Below are positions 30,828-38,955 of a stretch of DNA of 44,798 bases, one piece after another (the stretch's first letter is position 1; every line of letters starts with the position of its first letter). Both the position numbers and the translations under genes were made by a program. The stretch comes from Acidobacteriota bacterium. GTDB taxonomy: Bacteria > Acidobacteriota > Vicinamibacteria > Vicinamibacterales > CAVVIG01. The notes under the pieces were generated by a model. It saw nothing but the letters and a program-made list of their open reading frames with translations. It made no database searches and was not told where the DNA came from. The DNA lies in the NCBI GenBank assembly GCA_017883165.1, contig JADGOC010000013.1, positions 1-44,798 on the forward strand, read 5' to 3'.

Positions 30828-31532
30828 TCAGCGGCGCCGAAACCACCCGCGTTTGTCGGCCAGCCGCCCCGTCGCCGCGTCGAGCGTCAGCACGCGCGTC
30901 GCCACGGCGCCCGCGAACACCTCATCCGCCGTCGCGGCGACGATGGCGACGCCGCGCCGCGCGGCGATCGCGCGCATGTGCCGGCCCATCGGCGCCGCCT
31001 CGGCGCGGGGCACCTCCGCCGTGGGGTGTTCGAGCAGCATGATCGCCGGATCGAGCGCAAGGGCGCGCCCCAGACGGACGCGCATGCGGGCGGCGCGATC
31101 CAGCTCCCCAAGCGGACGCCCCCAGGCCGCCTCCGGCAGCTCCGCCTCGCGCGCCAGCGCTTCGGCGCGCACTCGCACCTCGTCGCGCGGCGGCTCGATC
31201 TCCAGGGAGAACGGTATCGAGAGATTCTGAATCACCGACAGGCCGTCGAGCAGCACGGCACGCTCGCTCACGATGCCGAAGCGGTCGACGAGGGCCAGCC
31301 AGTCGGCGCTGTCGGCGATCTCGGAGGTCGGCCGGCCAAAGATCTTCACTTCCCCGCGATCGGGCACCGTCGCACCCGTGACGAGATTCACGAACACCTC
31401 CGCCGTCACCTGATCGAGGCCGAGGATCGCGACGTGCTCGCCGGCGCCGATCGCCAGCCGTTCGATTCTGAGCGGACGCAAACCCCGGTACTCTCGTGAA
31501 ACGTCGGTCATCTCGAGGACGGGAGCGCTCAC
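30828..31532 (-). CDS. Degenerate ABC ATPase domain protein
   Basis: 234 residues folded like an ABC transporter ATPase, yet every catalytic motif is altered: the Walker A place reads ILGLDQVTAEV (no GK[ST]), Walker B is AIMLLEHPTA (LLDEP expected), the signature region is LGELDRAARM, and the H-loop has AAT. It should not hydrolyse ATP in the standard way. The fold, spacing and flanking strands are well kept, so it seems conserved as a pseudo-ATPase. The GTG start overlaps the membrane gene upstream as GTGA. Convergent with sodC. Best guess: a structural or sensing subunit. Confidence 0.7.
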   Translation of the reverse strand: MSAPVLEMTDVSREYRGLRPLRIERLAIGAGEHVAILGLDQVTAEVFVNLVTGATVPDRGEVKIFGRPTSEIADSADWLALVDRFGIVSERAVLLDGLSVIQNLSIPFSLEIEPPRDEVRVRAEALAREAELPEAAWGRPLGELDRAARMRVRLGRALALDPAIMLLEHPTAEVPRAEAAPMGRHMRAIAARRGVAIVAATADEVFAGAVATRVLTLDAATGRLADKRGWFRRR

Positions 31533-32008
31533 GAACGCAGGAGGCGGTTCACTTCGTCGACGATGCGAGTGGATTCGGTGAGGGCGGCGATCTCGGTCCT
31601 GAGCGCGGCCAGGTTGCACGCGATCGCCCCATAGGCGACCATCGCGTGCACGATCGGCGGCAGGACGCCGGTGTCGACGCTCGCGCCCAGAATGGCGGTG
31701 GTCATCGTCACGGCCATCGCGAGGGTGGCGATCGAAAATACGGGCTTGCGCGCGGCGGCGATCCGGCGATACTGATCGCCGGTGAGCTGCCCCTCGGCCA
31801 TCGCATCCTTCACCGCTTTCCCCTTGCCGATGAGGTAGAACATCATCATCGAATGCGCCAGCAGAATCAGCAGCGTCGAAAAGATGCCGAAGGAGATGTG
31901 GCGCCAGATGTCGGCGCTTCCGGCCACGCGGAGCCCGAAGAAGGCAGTCGTAATCAGTCCGATCAGTCCGAGACCAACGGCGGTGAGTAACGCGGCAGAC
32001 ACGGACAC
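31529..32008 (-). CDS. Four-helix membrane protein next to the degenerate ABC gene
   Basis: 159 residues, with four hydrophobic stretches (AALLTAVGLGLIGLITTAFFG, GIFSTLLILLAHSMMMFYLIG, SIATLAMAVTMTTAI, VHAMVAYGAIACNLAAL) and a basic loop between 2 and 3. Not a recognisable permease. GTG 32008 or 32002 are both possible starts. Only 3 bp separate it from the divergent secreted gene. Its coupling to the pseudo-ATPase suggests a two-protein unit. Confidence 0.65.
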   Translation of the reverse strand: MSVSAALLTAVGLGLIGLITTAFFGLRVAGSADIWRHISFGIFSTLLILLAHSMMMFYLIGKGKAVKDAMAEGQLTGDQYRRIAAARKPVFSIATLAMAVTMTTAILGASVDTGVLPPIVHAMVAYGAIACNLAALRTEIAALTESTRIVDEVNRLLRS

Positions 32009-32011
32009 AGT

Positions 32012-32776
32012 ATGACGCAAAATCGTTCGATCGCCATCGCCGCCGCGCTGACGCTGCTCGCCGCGCCGCATCCGCGCCAGTACCGCTTCACGATGGAGTA
32101 CTTCAATTTCGATGCGAAGGGACAGTGCCTTCAGAAGCAGCGCATCGTCGGCGAGTACACGGCCGCCGAGCCGGGAGACGATGTCCGGTGGACGCACGTG
32201 ACGCTGGCGACCGCGGACTCGCTGACGGGCGGATACGCGCGCGAGGAGCCGCAGACGTACATGGAAGGGTTCAGCTATTCGCCCGCGCGCGAGCGGATCT
32301 TCTCGTCCGAGTTCTTCAAGGCCTTTCCGCCGATGGCGACCCAGGCCAGAAATCTCGTGTGGGACACGTTCATGTTCGACACCTTTGCGCTCGACCTGAA
32401 CAGGGTCAAAGCGGGTTCGCCCTATCACGTGCCTGCGTGGGCCGTGCCGTTCGCCGGGGCCGGCTCGTTCACGCACAGCGACATTCAGCTCACGTGGGTC
32501 GGTGTGGTCGAGCGCAACAAGCAGGAATGCGCGCTCATCCGCTATGAGGCGTTCTTCAACACCATCGAGCACGAGCTGCCCGGCATGAAGCTCGTGGGCC
32601 GCAGCGATTACTGGGGCGACATGTGGGTCGCGCTGGCGAGCGGCGAGATCGAATACGCCACGCTGTACGAAGAGGTGACCGGCGAGCTGCGTGTGTCCGC
32701 GCAGGCCGCGCCGCGGGTCGTCAACGTGGTGCGGAAAGGCGCCTTCGAGAGGCTGCCGATCGCGAACGCTCGTTAG
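32012..32776 (+). CDS. Secreted protein of unknown function
   Basis: 254 residues. A hydrophobic start (SIAIAAALTLLAAPHP) is probably a signal peptide. The mature part is beta-rich with aromatic motifs (TMEYFNFDAKGQC, EFFKAFPPMATQA, FMFDTFALDL, DYWGDMWVALASGEIEYATL). No family is recognised. It is divergent from the membrane gene by 3 bp, so its promoter must lie inside that gene or it is leaderless. The convergent PHP gene overlaps its end by 4 nt. Confidence 0.6.
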   Translation: MTQNRSIAIAAALTLLAAPHPRQYRFTMEYFNFDAKGQCLQKQRIVGEYTAAEPGDDVRWTHVTLATADSLTGGYAREEPQTYMEGFSYSPARERIFSSEFFKAFPPMATQARNLVWDTFMFDTFALDLNRVKAGSPYHVPAWAVPFAGAGSFTHSDIQLTWVGVVERNKQECALIRYEAFFNTIEHELPGMKLVGRSDYWGDMWVALASGEIEYATLYEEVTGELRVSAQAAPRVVNVVRKGAFERLPIANAR

Positions 32777-33603
32777 CGCGCGGCCGCCTTCCGCCGGAGG
32801 AGCGCGTCGTACGCGGCGCGCGGGAGCGACACGCTGCCGGGCGAGACCGCGCCGTGCGATTCGTCGCCGTGATAGTCCGATCCGCCTGATACGGCGAGGC
32901 CGAGCCGATCGGCCAACGCGATGTAGCGGGCCGTCTGCTCGCCGTCCTGCTTGGTGTGGTACGCCTCGAGCGCATCGACGCCCGCCTCGGCGAACTCCGG
33001 AATCCATTCGTCCCGGCCGACGAGCCCGGGATGCGCGATCGAAGCGACGCCGCCGGCGGCGTGGATGCGCGCGAACACGTCCTCGGGCGGCGGCGCGAGG
33101 CGCGGCACAAATGCCGGACGTCCACGCGACAGCCAGCGTTCGAACGCTTCGCCCGTCGTCGCGCAGTAGCCGCGCTTGACGAGCGCGCGCGCGATCCACG
33201 GCCGGCCGGCCGATGTAGCCGGGTCGTCGATCCCGGGCTTGAGCACGGCGTCGGCGTCGAGCTCGACGCCGCTCATCGCGAGTCGGAGGATCATCTGCCG
33301 GACCCGATCGACGCGGCGCCGCCGCTGGTCCGCGAGGAAGGACACGAGCGGCGGCGATGCGGCGTCGATGAAATAGCCGAGCACGTGGACGTCGGTCGCA
33401 TCGCGCACGGAGGTAAGCTCGATGCCGGGCACGAACTCGATGCCGGCGTCGGCGCATGCGGCCGACGCCGGCGCGCAGCCGGTGACGGTGTCGTGATCGG
33501 TGACGCCCAGCACGGTGACACCCGCCGCCACCGCCGCCGCCACGAGCGAAGCCGGCGACCGCCGGCCGTCGGAGGCGGTGGTGTGGGTGTGGAGATCGAT
33601 CAA
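32773..33603 (-). CDS. PHP-domain phosphoesterase (YciV/RNase AM-like)
   Basis: 276 residues. The PHP metal site is clear: IDLHTHTTASDG (2-13), GVTDHDT, a later GIELTS, AHPGL and SGSDYHGD. The family includes the RNase AM/YciV phosphoesterase, which trims 5' ends of RNA or hydrolyses nucleoside phosphates. The TTG start follows the Fur-fusion stop as TTGA and begins directly at the first metal motif. Last gene of the erpA-Fur run. Confidence 0.88.
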   Translation of the reverse strand: MIDLHTHTTASDGRRSPASLVAAAVAAGVTVLGVTDHDTVTGCAPASAACADAGIEFVPGIELTSVRDATDVHVLGYFIDAASPPLVSFLADQRRRRVDRVRQMILRLAMSGVELDADAVLKPGIDDPATSAGRPWIARALVKRGYCATTGEAFERWLSRGRPAFVPRLAPPPEDVFARIHAAGGVASIAHPGLVGRDEWIPEFAEAGVDALEAYHTKQDGEQTARYIALADRLGLAVSGGSDYHGDESHGAVSPGSVSLPRAAYDALLRRKAAAR

Positions 33604-34604
33604 CGTCCCGACTTCGCAGGCCGAGTGGCGGCCCGACGTGGGCGGTGGCGGCGCGACACGGGCGGCGCCTGCCGCTCGCGCAACGCGCGGTACTCGCCGA
33701 TCAGCAGATCGAGGTGCGCGCGCTCTTCGGCGGCGAACTCGAGGAAGATCTGCTTGCCCTCGGAGTCCTCGAACCGCTCGCCGTAGCGCTTGAAGAATGT
33801 GTGCGATCCGCGCTCGCACTTGATGCCGATGAGCAGCGCCTGCTGATCGTCGACGCCCGCGCGGAGCTGCTTCGCGCCTTCGGCGAACAGCCCGCTCGCC
33901 GCGCCCTTGAAGAAGAGGAACGTCGGGCGCGACTCGAGCTGCGGATCCTGCGCCGTCAGGCCGCGGTAGCGTGCTTCGAGCGTCGCCAGATGCTCGCGCT
34001 CCTCGGCCGCGAGCTTCCGGAAGACGCTCCGCCCTCGCGGGTCACGCGTCAGGTGCGCCGCGCGCGTGTAGAACGCGAGCCCGCTGCGCTCGGTCGCGAT
34101 GGCGATCCGCAGCGCGTCGCGCGCGAACACGAGCTCGGTGGTGGCGCCGTCGATCGCGCCCGCGCCCTTCCCTGTGCGCCCCGTTCGGCACGCCTCGCAC
34201 ACCCCGTGAATCTGCACGAGCGTCTGCGACGCGGCAAAATCGCGCGCCGCCGCGATCTCTTCGACCAGCGCCTCGACGTCGGAGCTGAGAAACTCCGACG
34301 ACTGGTGGCAGATCGTGCAGATGAGATGGAAATGGCGCGGATGGCGGTACGACGGCTCGAAGCGCGAGCGGCCGTCGCCGAAGTCGACCTTGCGCGCGAT
34401 CCCCGCCTCGACCATCCACTGGAGCGTCCGGTAGACGGTCGCCCGGCCGATGCCCGCGTCCTGGCGCCGAGCGAGGTCGCAGAGATCGTCGGCACTCGAG
34501 TGACCTTCCTGCTCGAGGAAGATACTCAGAATGCGATCGCGTTTGGTTGAGTGTTTGCCGCCTGCGGGACGCAGGCGCGAGAGGTCGGGAAGAGGTCGGG
34601 CCAT
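33600..34604 (-). CDS. Fur repressor fused to a rubrerythrin-like diiron domain
   Basis: 334 residues. The N-terminal half is a full Fur: winged helix (RATVYRTLQWMVEAGIARK, 54-72), metal ligands H88, H91 and H93, and structural zinc pairs C96-C99 and C136-C139. The C-terminal half (about 155-310) is a ferritin-like four-helix bundle with the diiron ligands E172, E202-H205, E264 and E294-H297. So a DNA-binding iron/peroxide sensor and a peroxide- or iron-handling centre are on one chain. ATG start. It lies 25 bp downstream of erpA and is TTGA-coupled to the PHP gene. The frame is open throughout with normal codon use, so a real fusion is likely. Target genes are unknown. Confidence 0.88.
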   Translation of the reverse strand: MARPLPDLSRLRPAGGKHSTKRDRILSIFLEQEGHSSADDLCDLARRQDAGIGRATVYRTLQWMVEAGIARKVDFGDGRSRFEPSYRHPRHFHLICTICHQSSEFLSSDVEALVEEIAAARDFAASQTLVQIHGVCEACRTGRTGKGAGAIDGATTELVFARDALRIAIATERSGLAFYTRAAHLTRDPRGRSVFRKLAAEEREHLATLEARYRGLTAQDPQLESRPTFLFFKGAASGLFAEGAKQLRAGVDDQQALLIGIKCERGSHTFFKRYGERFEDSEGKQIFLEFAAEERAHLDLLIGEYRALRERQAPPVSRRHRPRRAATRPAKSGR

Positions 34605-34629
34605 GTCCGGAAACAGACCCGACCGTTGT

Positions 34630-34959
34630 CTATTCCACGCTGAACGAAGACCCGCAGCCGCAGGTGGACGTCGCGTTCGGGTTCTTGATCGTGAACCCGC
34701 CGCCGGTGATCGTGTCGACGAAATCGACCTCGGCGCCTTTGAGGTACCGGATGCTGATCGGGTCCACGAAGAGCTTGATGCCGTGCGCTTCGAAGACCTC
34801 GTCGCCGGAGCCCTGGCCGTTCTCCTCGATCATGAGCCCATACTGGAAGCCGGAGCAGCCGCCGCCCTGAACGAACACGCGCAGGCCGCTGCCCGCCTTG
34901 TTCTCTTCCGTCAGCAGTTCGTTAATCTTCGCCGCAGCGGTCTCGGATACGTTGATCAT
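34630..34959 (-). CDS. erpA: Iron-sulfur cluster insertion protein
   Basis: 109 residues of the A-type carrier family, which passes [2Fe-2S]/[4Fe-4S] clusters to apo-enzymes. The three ligands are Cys35 in GGGCSGFQY, and Cys100 and Cys102 in STCGCGSSF. ErpA and IscA are hard to tell apart; the VQGGGCSGFQYGL core and lack of an isc operon favour ErpA. GGAGA stands 13 nt before the ATG, and TATAAT (34996-34991) about 32 nt before it. First gene of a unit followed by the Fur fusion. Confidence 0.93.
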   Translation of the reverse strand: MINVSETAAAKINELLTEENKAGSGLRVFVQGGGCSGFQYGLMIEENGQGSGDEVFEAHGIKLFVDPISIRYLKGAEVDFVDTITGGGFTIKNPNATSTCGCGSSFSVE

Positions 34960-34990
34960 GAAGGTCTCTTCTCCTCAGGGATTACATACC

Positions 34991-35018
34991 ATTATAGCAA
35001 GAAGCGGGTTGGTATACT
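34991..35018. promoter_or_regulatory. Divergent promoter region of erpA and fdhE
   Basis: Leftward TATAAT (34996-34991) precedes erpA by 32 nt. Rightward TATACT (35013-35018) ends 6 nt before the fdhE TTG. Neither has a clear -35. A Fur-type AT-rich palindrome was looked for and not seen in this short gap. Confidence 0.45.
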
Positions 35019-35024
35019 GCCCCG

Positions 35025-35960
35025 TTGGCCCCCTACATCGACGTCCCACCCAGCAGCCGCGACGACCTGCTGGCGTCGGCCTGCGCCCGCTGGGACGCCG
35101 TTCTCGCCGCCCGCCCCGACCTCGAGCCGGCCATCGACCTCCAGCGCCGCCTCATCACGCTCGTCGTCGATCTGACGCGGACGATCGATCGCGGCCGCCT
35201 CCCGCGCCTGTCGCTGCCGCCGAAATACGTCGCCGCCAAGCTGGACCGCGGGGTGCCGGCCTTCGCCGGTGAACCGATTCCCCTGCCCGTGCCGGCGCTG
35301 ACGGCTCCGCTGCTGGAACTCTGCTCGGAGCTCGCGGCCGGCGGCGCGGGAGCCGCCGCCGAGCACATCCGGTCGGCGATCGAGAGCGGCAGCATCGAGA
35401 TCGGGTCGCTGCTCGCGGCGTCGCTGTCTCGGCATCAGGAGGCGATTCGCGAAGGCGCCGTCCACCGCGGCCTCGCGCCCGATCTCGTGTGGCTCGTCGC
35501 CGAGCTCGCGGTCAGCCCGTTCGCGCATGCGCTCCAACGGGCGCTCTTCTCGAACGCGGCGTCAGACCAAAGCATCGCCGACGCGCGCGCACGCTGGGAT
35601 CGCGGGTACTGCCCCGCCTGCGGATCGTGGCCCGCGCTTGCCGAGGTCGTCGGCGGCCGCCGCGTGCTGCGCTGCTCGTTCTGCGCGGCGGCGTGGGAGC
35701 TGAACGCGTACGCGTGCATCTACTGCGCCGAAAGCGGCGAGGCGTTCGTGACCGCGGCGCCCGACGAAGAACGGAAGGATCGGCGCGTCGAAGTGTGCGC
35801 CACGTGCGCCGGCTATCTGAAGACGATCGACATGCCGGAGCTGTCGCCGTTTCCGCTGCTCGCGATCGCCGACCTCGAAACGATGGACCTGGATATCGCG
35901 GCGATGGAACGGGGCTACGCCCGCCCGCCTCTGAAAGACTTTCACCACAAGGGACTATGA
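35025..35960 (+). CDS. fdhE: Formate dehydrogenase accessory protein FdhE
   Basis: 311 residues. A helical N-terminal part is followed by four CxxC pairs, CPAC (196-199), CSFC (217-220), CIYC (231-234) and CATC (258-261), which form the rubredoxin-like iron site of FdhE. It is needed for active membrane or periplasmic formate dehydrogenase, a molybdo-selenoprotein in many bacteria. No fdh structural gene is in the window. A TTG start at 35025 is used; TATACT 6 nt before it supports it. It overlaps the convergent fumarase by 6 nt. Confidence 0.9.
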   Translation: MAPYIDVPPSSRDDLLASACARWDAVLAARPDLEPAIDLQRRLITLVVDLTRTIDRGRLPRLSLPPKYVAAKLDRGVPAFAGEPIPLPVPALTAPLLELCSELAAGGAGAAAEHIRSAIESGSIEIGSLLAASLSRHQEAIREGAVHRGLAPDLVWLVAELAVSPFAHALQRALFSNAASDQSIADARARWDRGYCPACGSWPALAEVVGGRRVLRCSFCAAAWELNAYACIYCAESGEAFVTAAPDEERKDRRVEVCATCAGYLKTIDMPELSPFPLLAIADLETMDLDIAAMERGYARPPLKDFHHKGL

Positions 35961-37472
35961 CGTGGATATCGCGGCGAGATGTTCGCCTGATGTCTGCTCG
36001 ACGTCCTTGTGCAGACTGTTCCCGTGCGCATCCATCGTCACGATGGCGGGAAAATCCTTGACCGTGAGATGCCACATCGCCTCGGGCGTGCCAAGCTCGA
36101 GGAGCGAAACGCCGTCGATCTTCTCGATCGTGCGCGCGTAGAACTGCGCCGCGCCGCCGATCGCGTTCAGGTACACAGCGCCGTGCTCTTTGAGCGCCGC
36201 CAGCGTCTTCTCGCCCATCCCCCCCTTGCCAATGACCGCGCGGACGCCGTACCGCTTGATGATCTCGCCTTGATACGGCTCCTCGCGGATGCTCGTCGTC
36301 GGCCCGGCGGCGTTGATGCGCCACCCGTCGCCCTCTTTCACGGCGACCGGACCGCAGTGGTACAGAACGGACCCGCGCAGATCGACGGGCGGATCGTGCT
36401 TCATCAGATACGCGTGCACGGCGTCGCGGCCGGTGAACATCCGGCCGGAGATCATGACGACGTCGCCGACCTTCAACGAACGAACCTGCGCGTCGGTCAG
36501 CGGCGCCTGGAGGTTCACTTCACGACCCGTGCGCGCGAAGCCCGCCTGATCGAGCATCGGGATGATCGGATTCGCGGGATCGCGATACAGCCATCGCTCG
36601 ATCGCGCCGGTCGATCGATTGAGGATCACGCCGAGACGACGGAACGCCCAGCAGTCGTAGGCGACCGACACAAAGAAGCTGGCCGGCAGCCGGTTGATTG
36701 CGCCGATCTTGCAGCCGATGAGCGTGACCTTCCCGCCAAACCCCATCGTGCCGATCTCGAGCGTGTTCGCCGCGGACATGATTGACGCTTCGAGCTGCGC
36801 CAGCCGCGCATCCGGATTCACATCGTCGAGCGTGCGAAACAACTGCTCCTTCGCGTGCAGATAGCCCGACGCCCGATCGCCGCCGATACAGACGCCGAGG
36901 GCTCCCGGGCTGCAGCCCTTGCCCTGCGCCTGCCAGACGGCGTGGAGAATGCATTTTCTGACGCCGTCGAGCGTGCGGTCGGCGCGTCCGAGATGCGGCA
37001 GCTCCATCGGCAGCGCGTATTGCGCGTTGCTGTTCTCGCAGCCGCCGCCTTTCAGGATCAGCCTGATCTCGATCTCGTCCTTCTCCCACTGATCGAAGTG
37101 GATGACCGGCGTCCCCGGCCCGAGGTTGTCGCCCGAGTTCTGGCCCGTGATCGAATCGACCGAATTCGGCCGCAGCTTGCCGCGCCGCGTCGCCTCGGCG
37201 ACCGCTTCGCGGATCTGCTGGCGCATCACCACCTGATTCGCGCCGATCGGCACCCTGACCTCGAAGGTCGGCATGCCGGTGTCCTGACAGATCGCCCCCT
37301 CGTGATCGACCGCGAGATCGATGTTCTGGGCAATGATCGTGAGGGCCTGCGACGACTGGGTGTTGTCGGGTTCCGCGGCGCGGGCGGTCTTCATCGCCGC
37401 GCGAACGTCCGGCGGCAGGTCCGTCGAGGTGCGGACGATGAGCTGCAATACGCTGTCGAAAAATGAGGGCAT
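35955..37472 (-). CDS. fumA: Class I fumarase, [4Fe-4S]
   Basis: 505 residues, single-chain form. Interconverts fumarate and malate in the citric acid cycle. The cluster ligands are C62 in ICQDTG, C145 in GGGCENSN and C187 in GKGCSPG; the C-terminal half ends with the swinging domain (KGGMGEKTLAALKEHG, GTPEAMWHL). The cluster is oxygen-sensitive, fitting the neighbouring iron-sulfur supply gene. ATG 37472 is chosen; a longer frame reads into the repeat. TATACT stands 7 nt before the ATG. Confidence 0.93.
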   Translation of the reverse strand: MPSFFDSVLQLIVRTSTDLPPDVRAAMKTARAAEPDNTQSSQALTIIAQNIDLAVDHEGAICQDTGMPTFEVRVPIGANQVVMRQQIREAVAEATRRGKLRPNSVDSITGQNSGDNLGPGTPVIHFDQWEKDEIEIRLILKGGGCENSNAQYALPMELPHLGRADRTLDGVRKCILHAVWQAQGKGCSPGALGVCIGGDRASGYLHAKEQLFRTLDDVNPDARLAQLEASIMSAANTLEIGTMGFGGKVTLIGCKIGAINRLPASFFVSVAYDCWAFRRLGVILNRSTGAIERWLYRDPANPIIPMLDQAGFARTGREVNLQAPLTDAQVRSLKVGDVVMISGRMFTGRDAVHAYLMKHDPPVDLRGSVLYHCGPVAVKEGDGWRINAAGPTTSIREEPYQGEIIKRYGVRAVIGKGGMGEKTLAALKEHGAVYLNAIGGAAQFYARTIEKIDGVSLLELGTPEAMWHLTVKDFPAIVTMDAHGNSLHKDVEQTSGEHLAAISTS

Positions 37473-37479
37473 AGCGAGC

Positions 37480-37487
37480 AGTATACT
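37480..37487. promoter_or_regulatory. AGTATACT palindrome, -10 for fumA
   Basis: Read leftward it gives TATACT ending 7 nt before the fumA ATG; read rightward it gives TATACT 16 nt before the aspA GTG. It may serve both divergent genes. Confidence 0.4.
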
Positions 37488-37494
37488 CAGTGAC

Positions 37495-37515
37495 TGGTGG
37501 CTAGTGGCTGGTGGA
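37495..37515 (+). repeat. Three tandem copies of a 7-bp unit at the aspA start
   Basis: TGGTGGC, TAGTGGC and TGGTGGA, followed by TCTGAGA. The same unit and right flank occur at 14813-14839. The GTG chosen for the next gene lies inside this block. Confidence 0.6.
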
Positions 37516-38955
37516 TCTGAGAATTTCCGCACGGAACGCGATCCGCTGGGCGAGCTGAACGTGCCCGCCGACGCGTACTACGGCGTGCAGACGGCGCGGG
37601 CCGTCGAGAACTTTCCCATCAGCGGCCTCCGCGCGCCGGCCGATCTCGTTGCCGCGACGATCTTCGTCAAGAAAGCGGCGGCCGAGGCGAACGCCGCGCT
37701 CGGGCGTCTCGAGGCGAGCGTGGCGCGCGCGATCGTGTCGGCGGCCGACGAAATCCTCGCAGGACGCCTGCGCGACCAGTTCGTCGTCGACGTGTATCAG
37801 GCGGGCGCGGGCACGTCGCACAACATGAATGCGAACGAGGTGCTGGCCAACCGCGCCGCTGAGCTGCTGGGCGAACCGCGCGGCACGTATCGGCGCGTGC
37901 ATCCCAACGATCACGTCAACATGGGCCAGTCGACCAACGACGTCTTCCCGACCTCGACGCGCCTCGCCTTGCTCCTCGGCACCGGCCCGCTCGTTGCCGC
38001 GGCGCACGGGCTGGCCGAAAGTCTCGCGCGCAAGGCTGACGAGTTTTCCGGCGTCCTCAAGACGGGCCGGACGCATCTTCAGGACGCGGTACCCATCACG
38101 CTTGGACAGGAATTCGGCGGCTACGCCGCCTGCATCCGCCGCGGCGCCGACGATGTGGCCGAAGCCGCGGAGCAGCTGCTGGAACTCAACATTGGCGCGA
38201 CCGCCGTCGGCACGGGCCTGAACGCGGGCGACGACTATCGGCGGCTCGTGGTCGATAACCTGTCGCGGTACACCGGTCTGGGGCTCACGCCCGCGATCAA
38301 TCTCTTTCGCGTCACCCAGAGCATGGGCGACGTGCTGGCGTACTCGGGCGCCATGCGCCGGCTGGCGGTCGAGCTCGGCAAGGTCGCCAGCGATCTGCGT
38401 CTGCTCAGCATGGGGCCGCGCGCCGGAATCGCCGAGATCGCGCTGCCGGCCGTGCAACCGGGGTCGTCGATCATGCCGGGGAAGGTGAATCCGTCGGTCC
38501 CCGAGATGGTGAATCAGGTGTGCTTCCAGGTGATGGGCTGCGATACGACGATCATGATGGCGTGCGAGGCCGGCCAGCTCGAGCTGAACGTGATGATGCC
38601 GGTCATCGCGTGGAACGCCCTGCACGCGTCGACGATTCTGCGCGAATCGATGAAGGTGCTGCGCACGCGGTGCGTCGACGGCATCGCCGCCGACGCGGAC
38701 CGCGCGCGCGAGCTGCTCGATCGCAGCACCGCGCTCGCGACCGCGCTCAGCCCGCACATCGGGTACGCCGCAACCGCGGAAATCGCGAAGGAGTCGGTGA
38801 AGACCGGCCGCTCGATCCGCGAGCTCGTGCTCGAGCGCGGGTTACTGGACGCGAAGCGACTGGACGAGATTCTCTCGGTAAAGGCGATGACGCGAGGAGG
38901 GATCGTGGGGGCGGGAAAGGCAGAAGAGTCTGGACGGAAGGAAGAAAGGAAATGA
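37504..38955 (+). CDS. aspA: Aspartate ammonia-lyase (aspartase/fumarase II superfamily)
   Basis: 483 residues. Deaminates aspartate to fumarate. The superfamily marks are GQSTNDVFPT (141-150), GRTHLQDAVP (188-197) and GSSIMPGKVNP (320-330) with the flexible-loop catalytic Ser. LGELNVPADAYYGVQT and MVNQVCFQVMGCDTT favour aspartase over fumarase II, but FumC cannot be excluded. The GTG start is in the repeat, and no better start follows before the conserved N-terminus. Divergent from class I fumarase; both share fumarate. The stop overlaps the methyltransferase start as ATGA. Confidence 0.8.
   Translation: MAGGSENFRTERDPLGELNVPADAYYGVQTARAVENFPISGLRAPADLVAATIFVKKAAAEANAALGRLEASVARAIVSAADEILAGRLRDQFVVDVYQAGAGTSHNMNANEVLANRAAELLGEPRGTYRRVHPNDHVNMGQSTNDVFPTSTRLALLLGTGPLVAAAHGLAESLARKADEFSGVLKTGRTHLQDAVPITLGQEFGGYAACIRRGADDVAEAAEQLLELNIGATAVGTGLNAGDDYRRLVVDNLSRYTGLGLTPAINLFRVTQSMGDVLAYSGAMRRLAVELGKVASDLRLLSMGPRAGIAEIALPAVQPGSSIMPGKVNPSVPEMVNQVCFQVMGCDTTIMMACEAGQLELNVMMPVIAWNALHASTILRESMKVLRTRCVDGIAADADRARELLDRSTALATALSPHIGYAATAEIAKESVKTGRSIRELVLERGLLDAKRLDEILSVKAMTRGGIVGAGKAEESGRKEERK

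Noticed and set aside
34602-34629. GGAAACAGACCCGACC segment between the Fur fusion and erpA as a Fur box
   Set aside because: It is not palindromic and not AT-rich, so it does not resemble a Fur operator.
37504-38955. Calling the gene fumC
   Set aside because: The N-terminal PADAYYGVQT and the NQVCFQVMGCDTT block favour aspartase, and a class I fumarase is already next door; fumC stays a lesser alternative.
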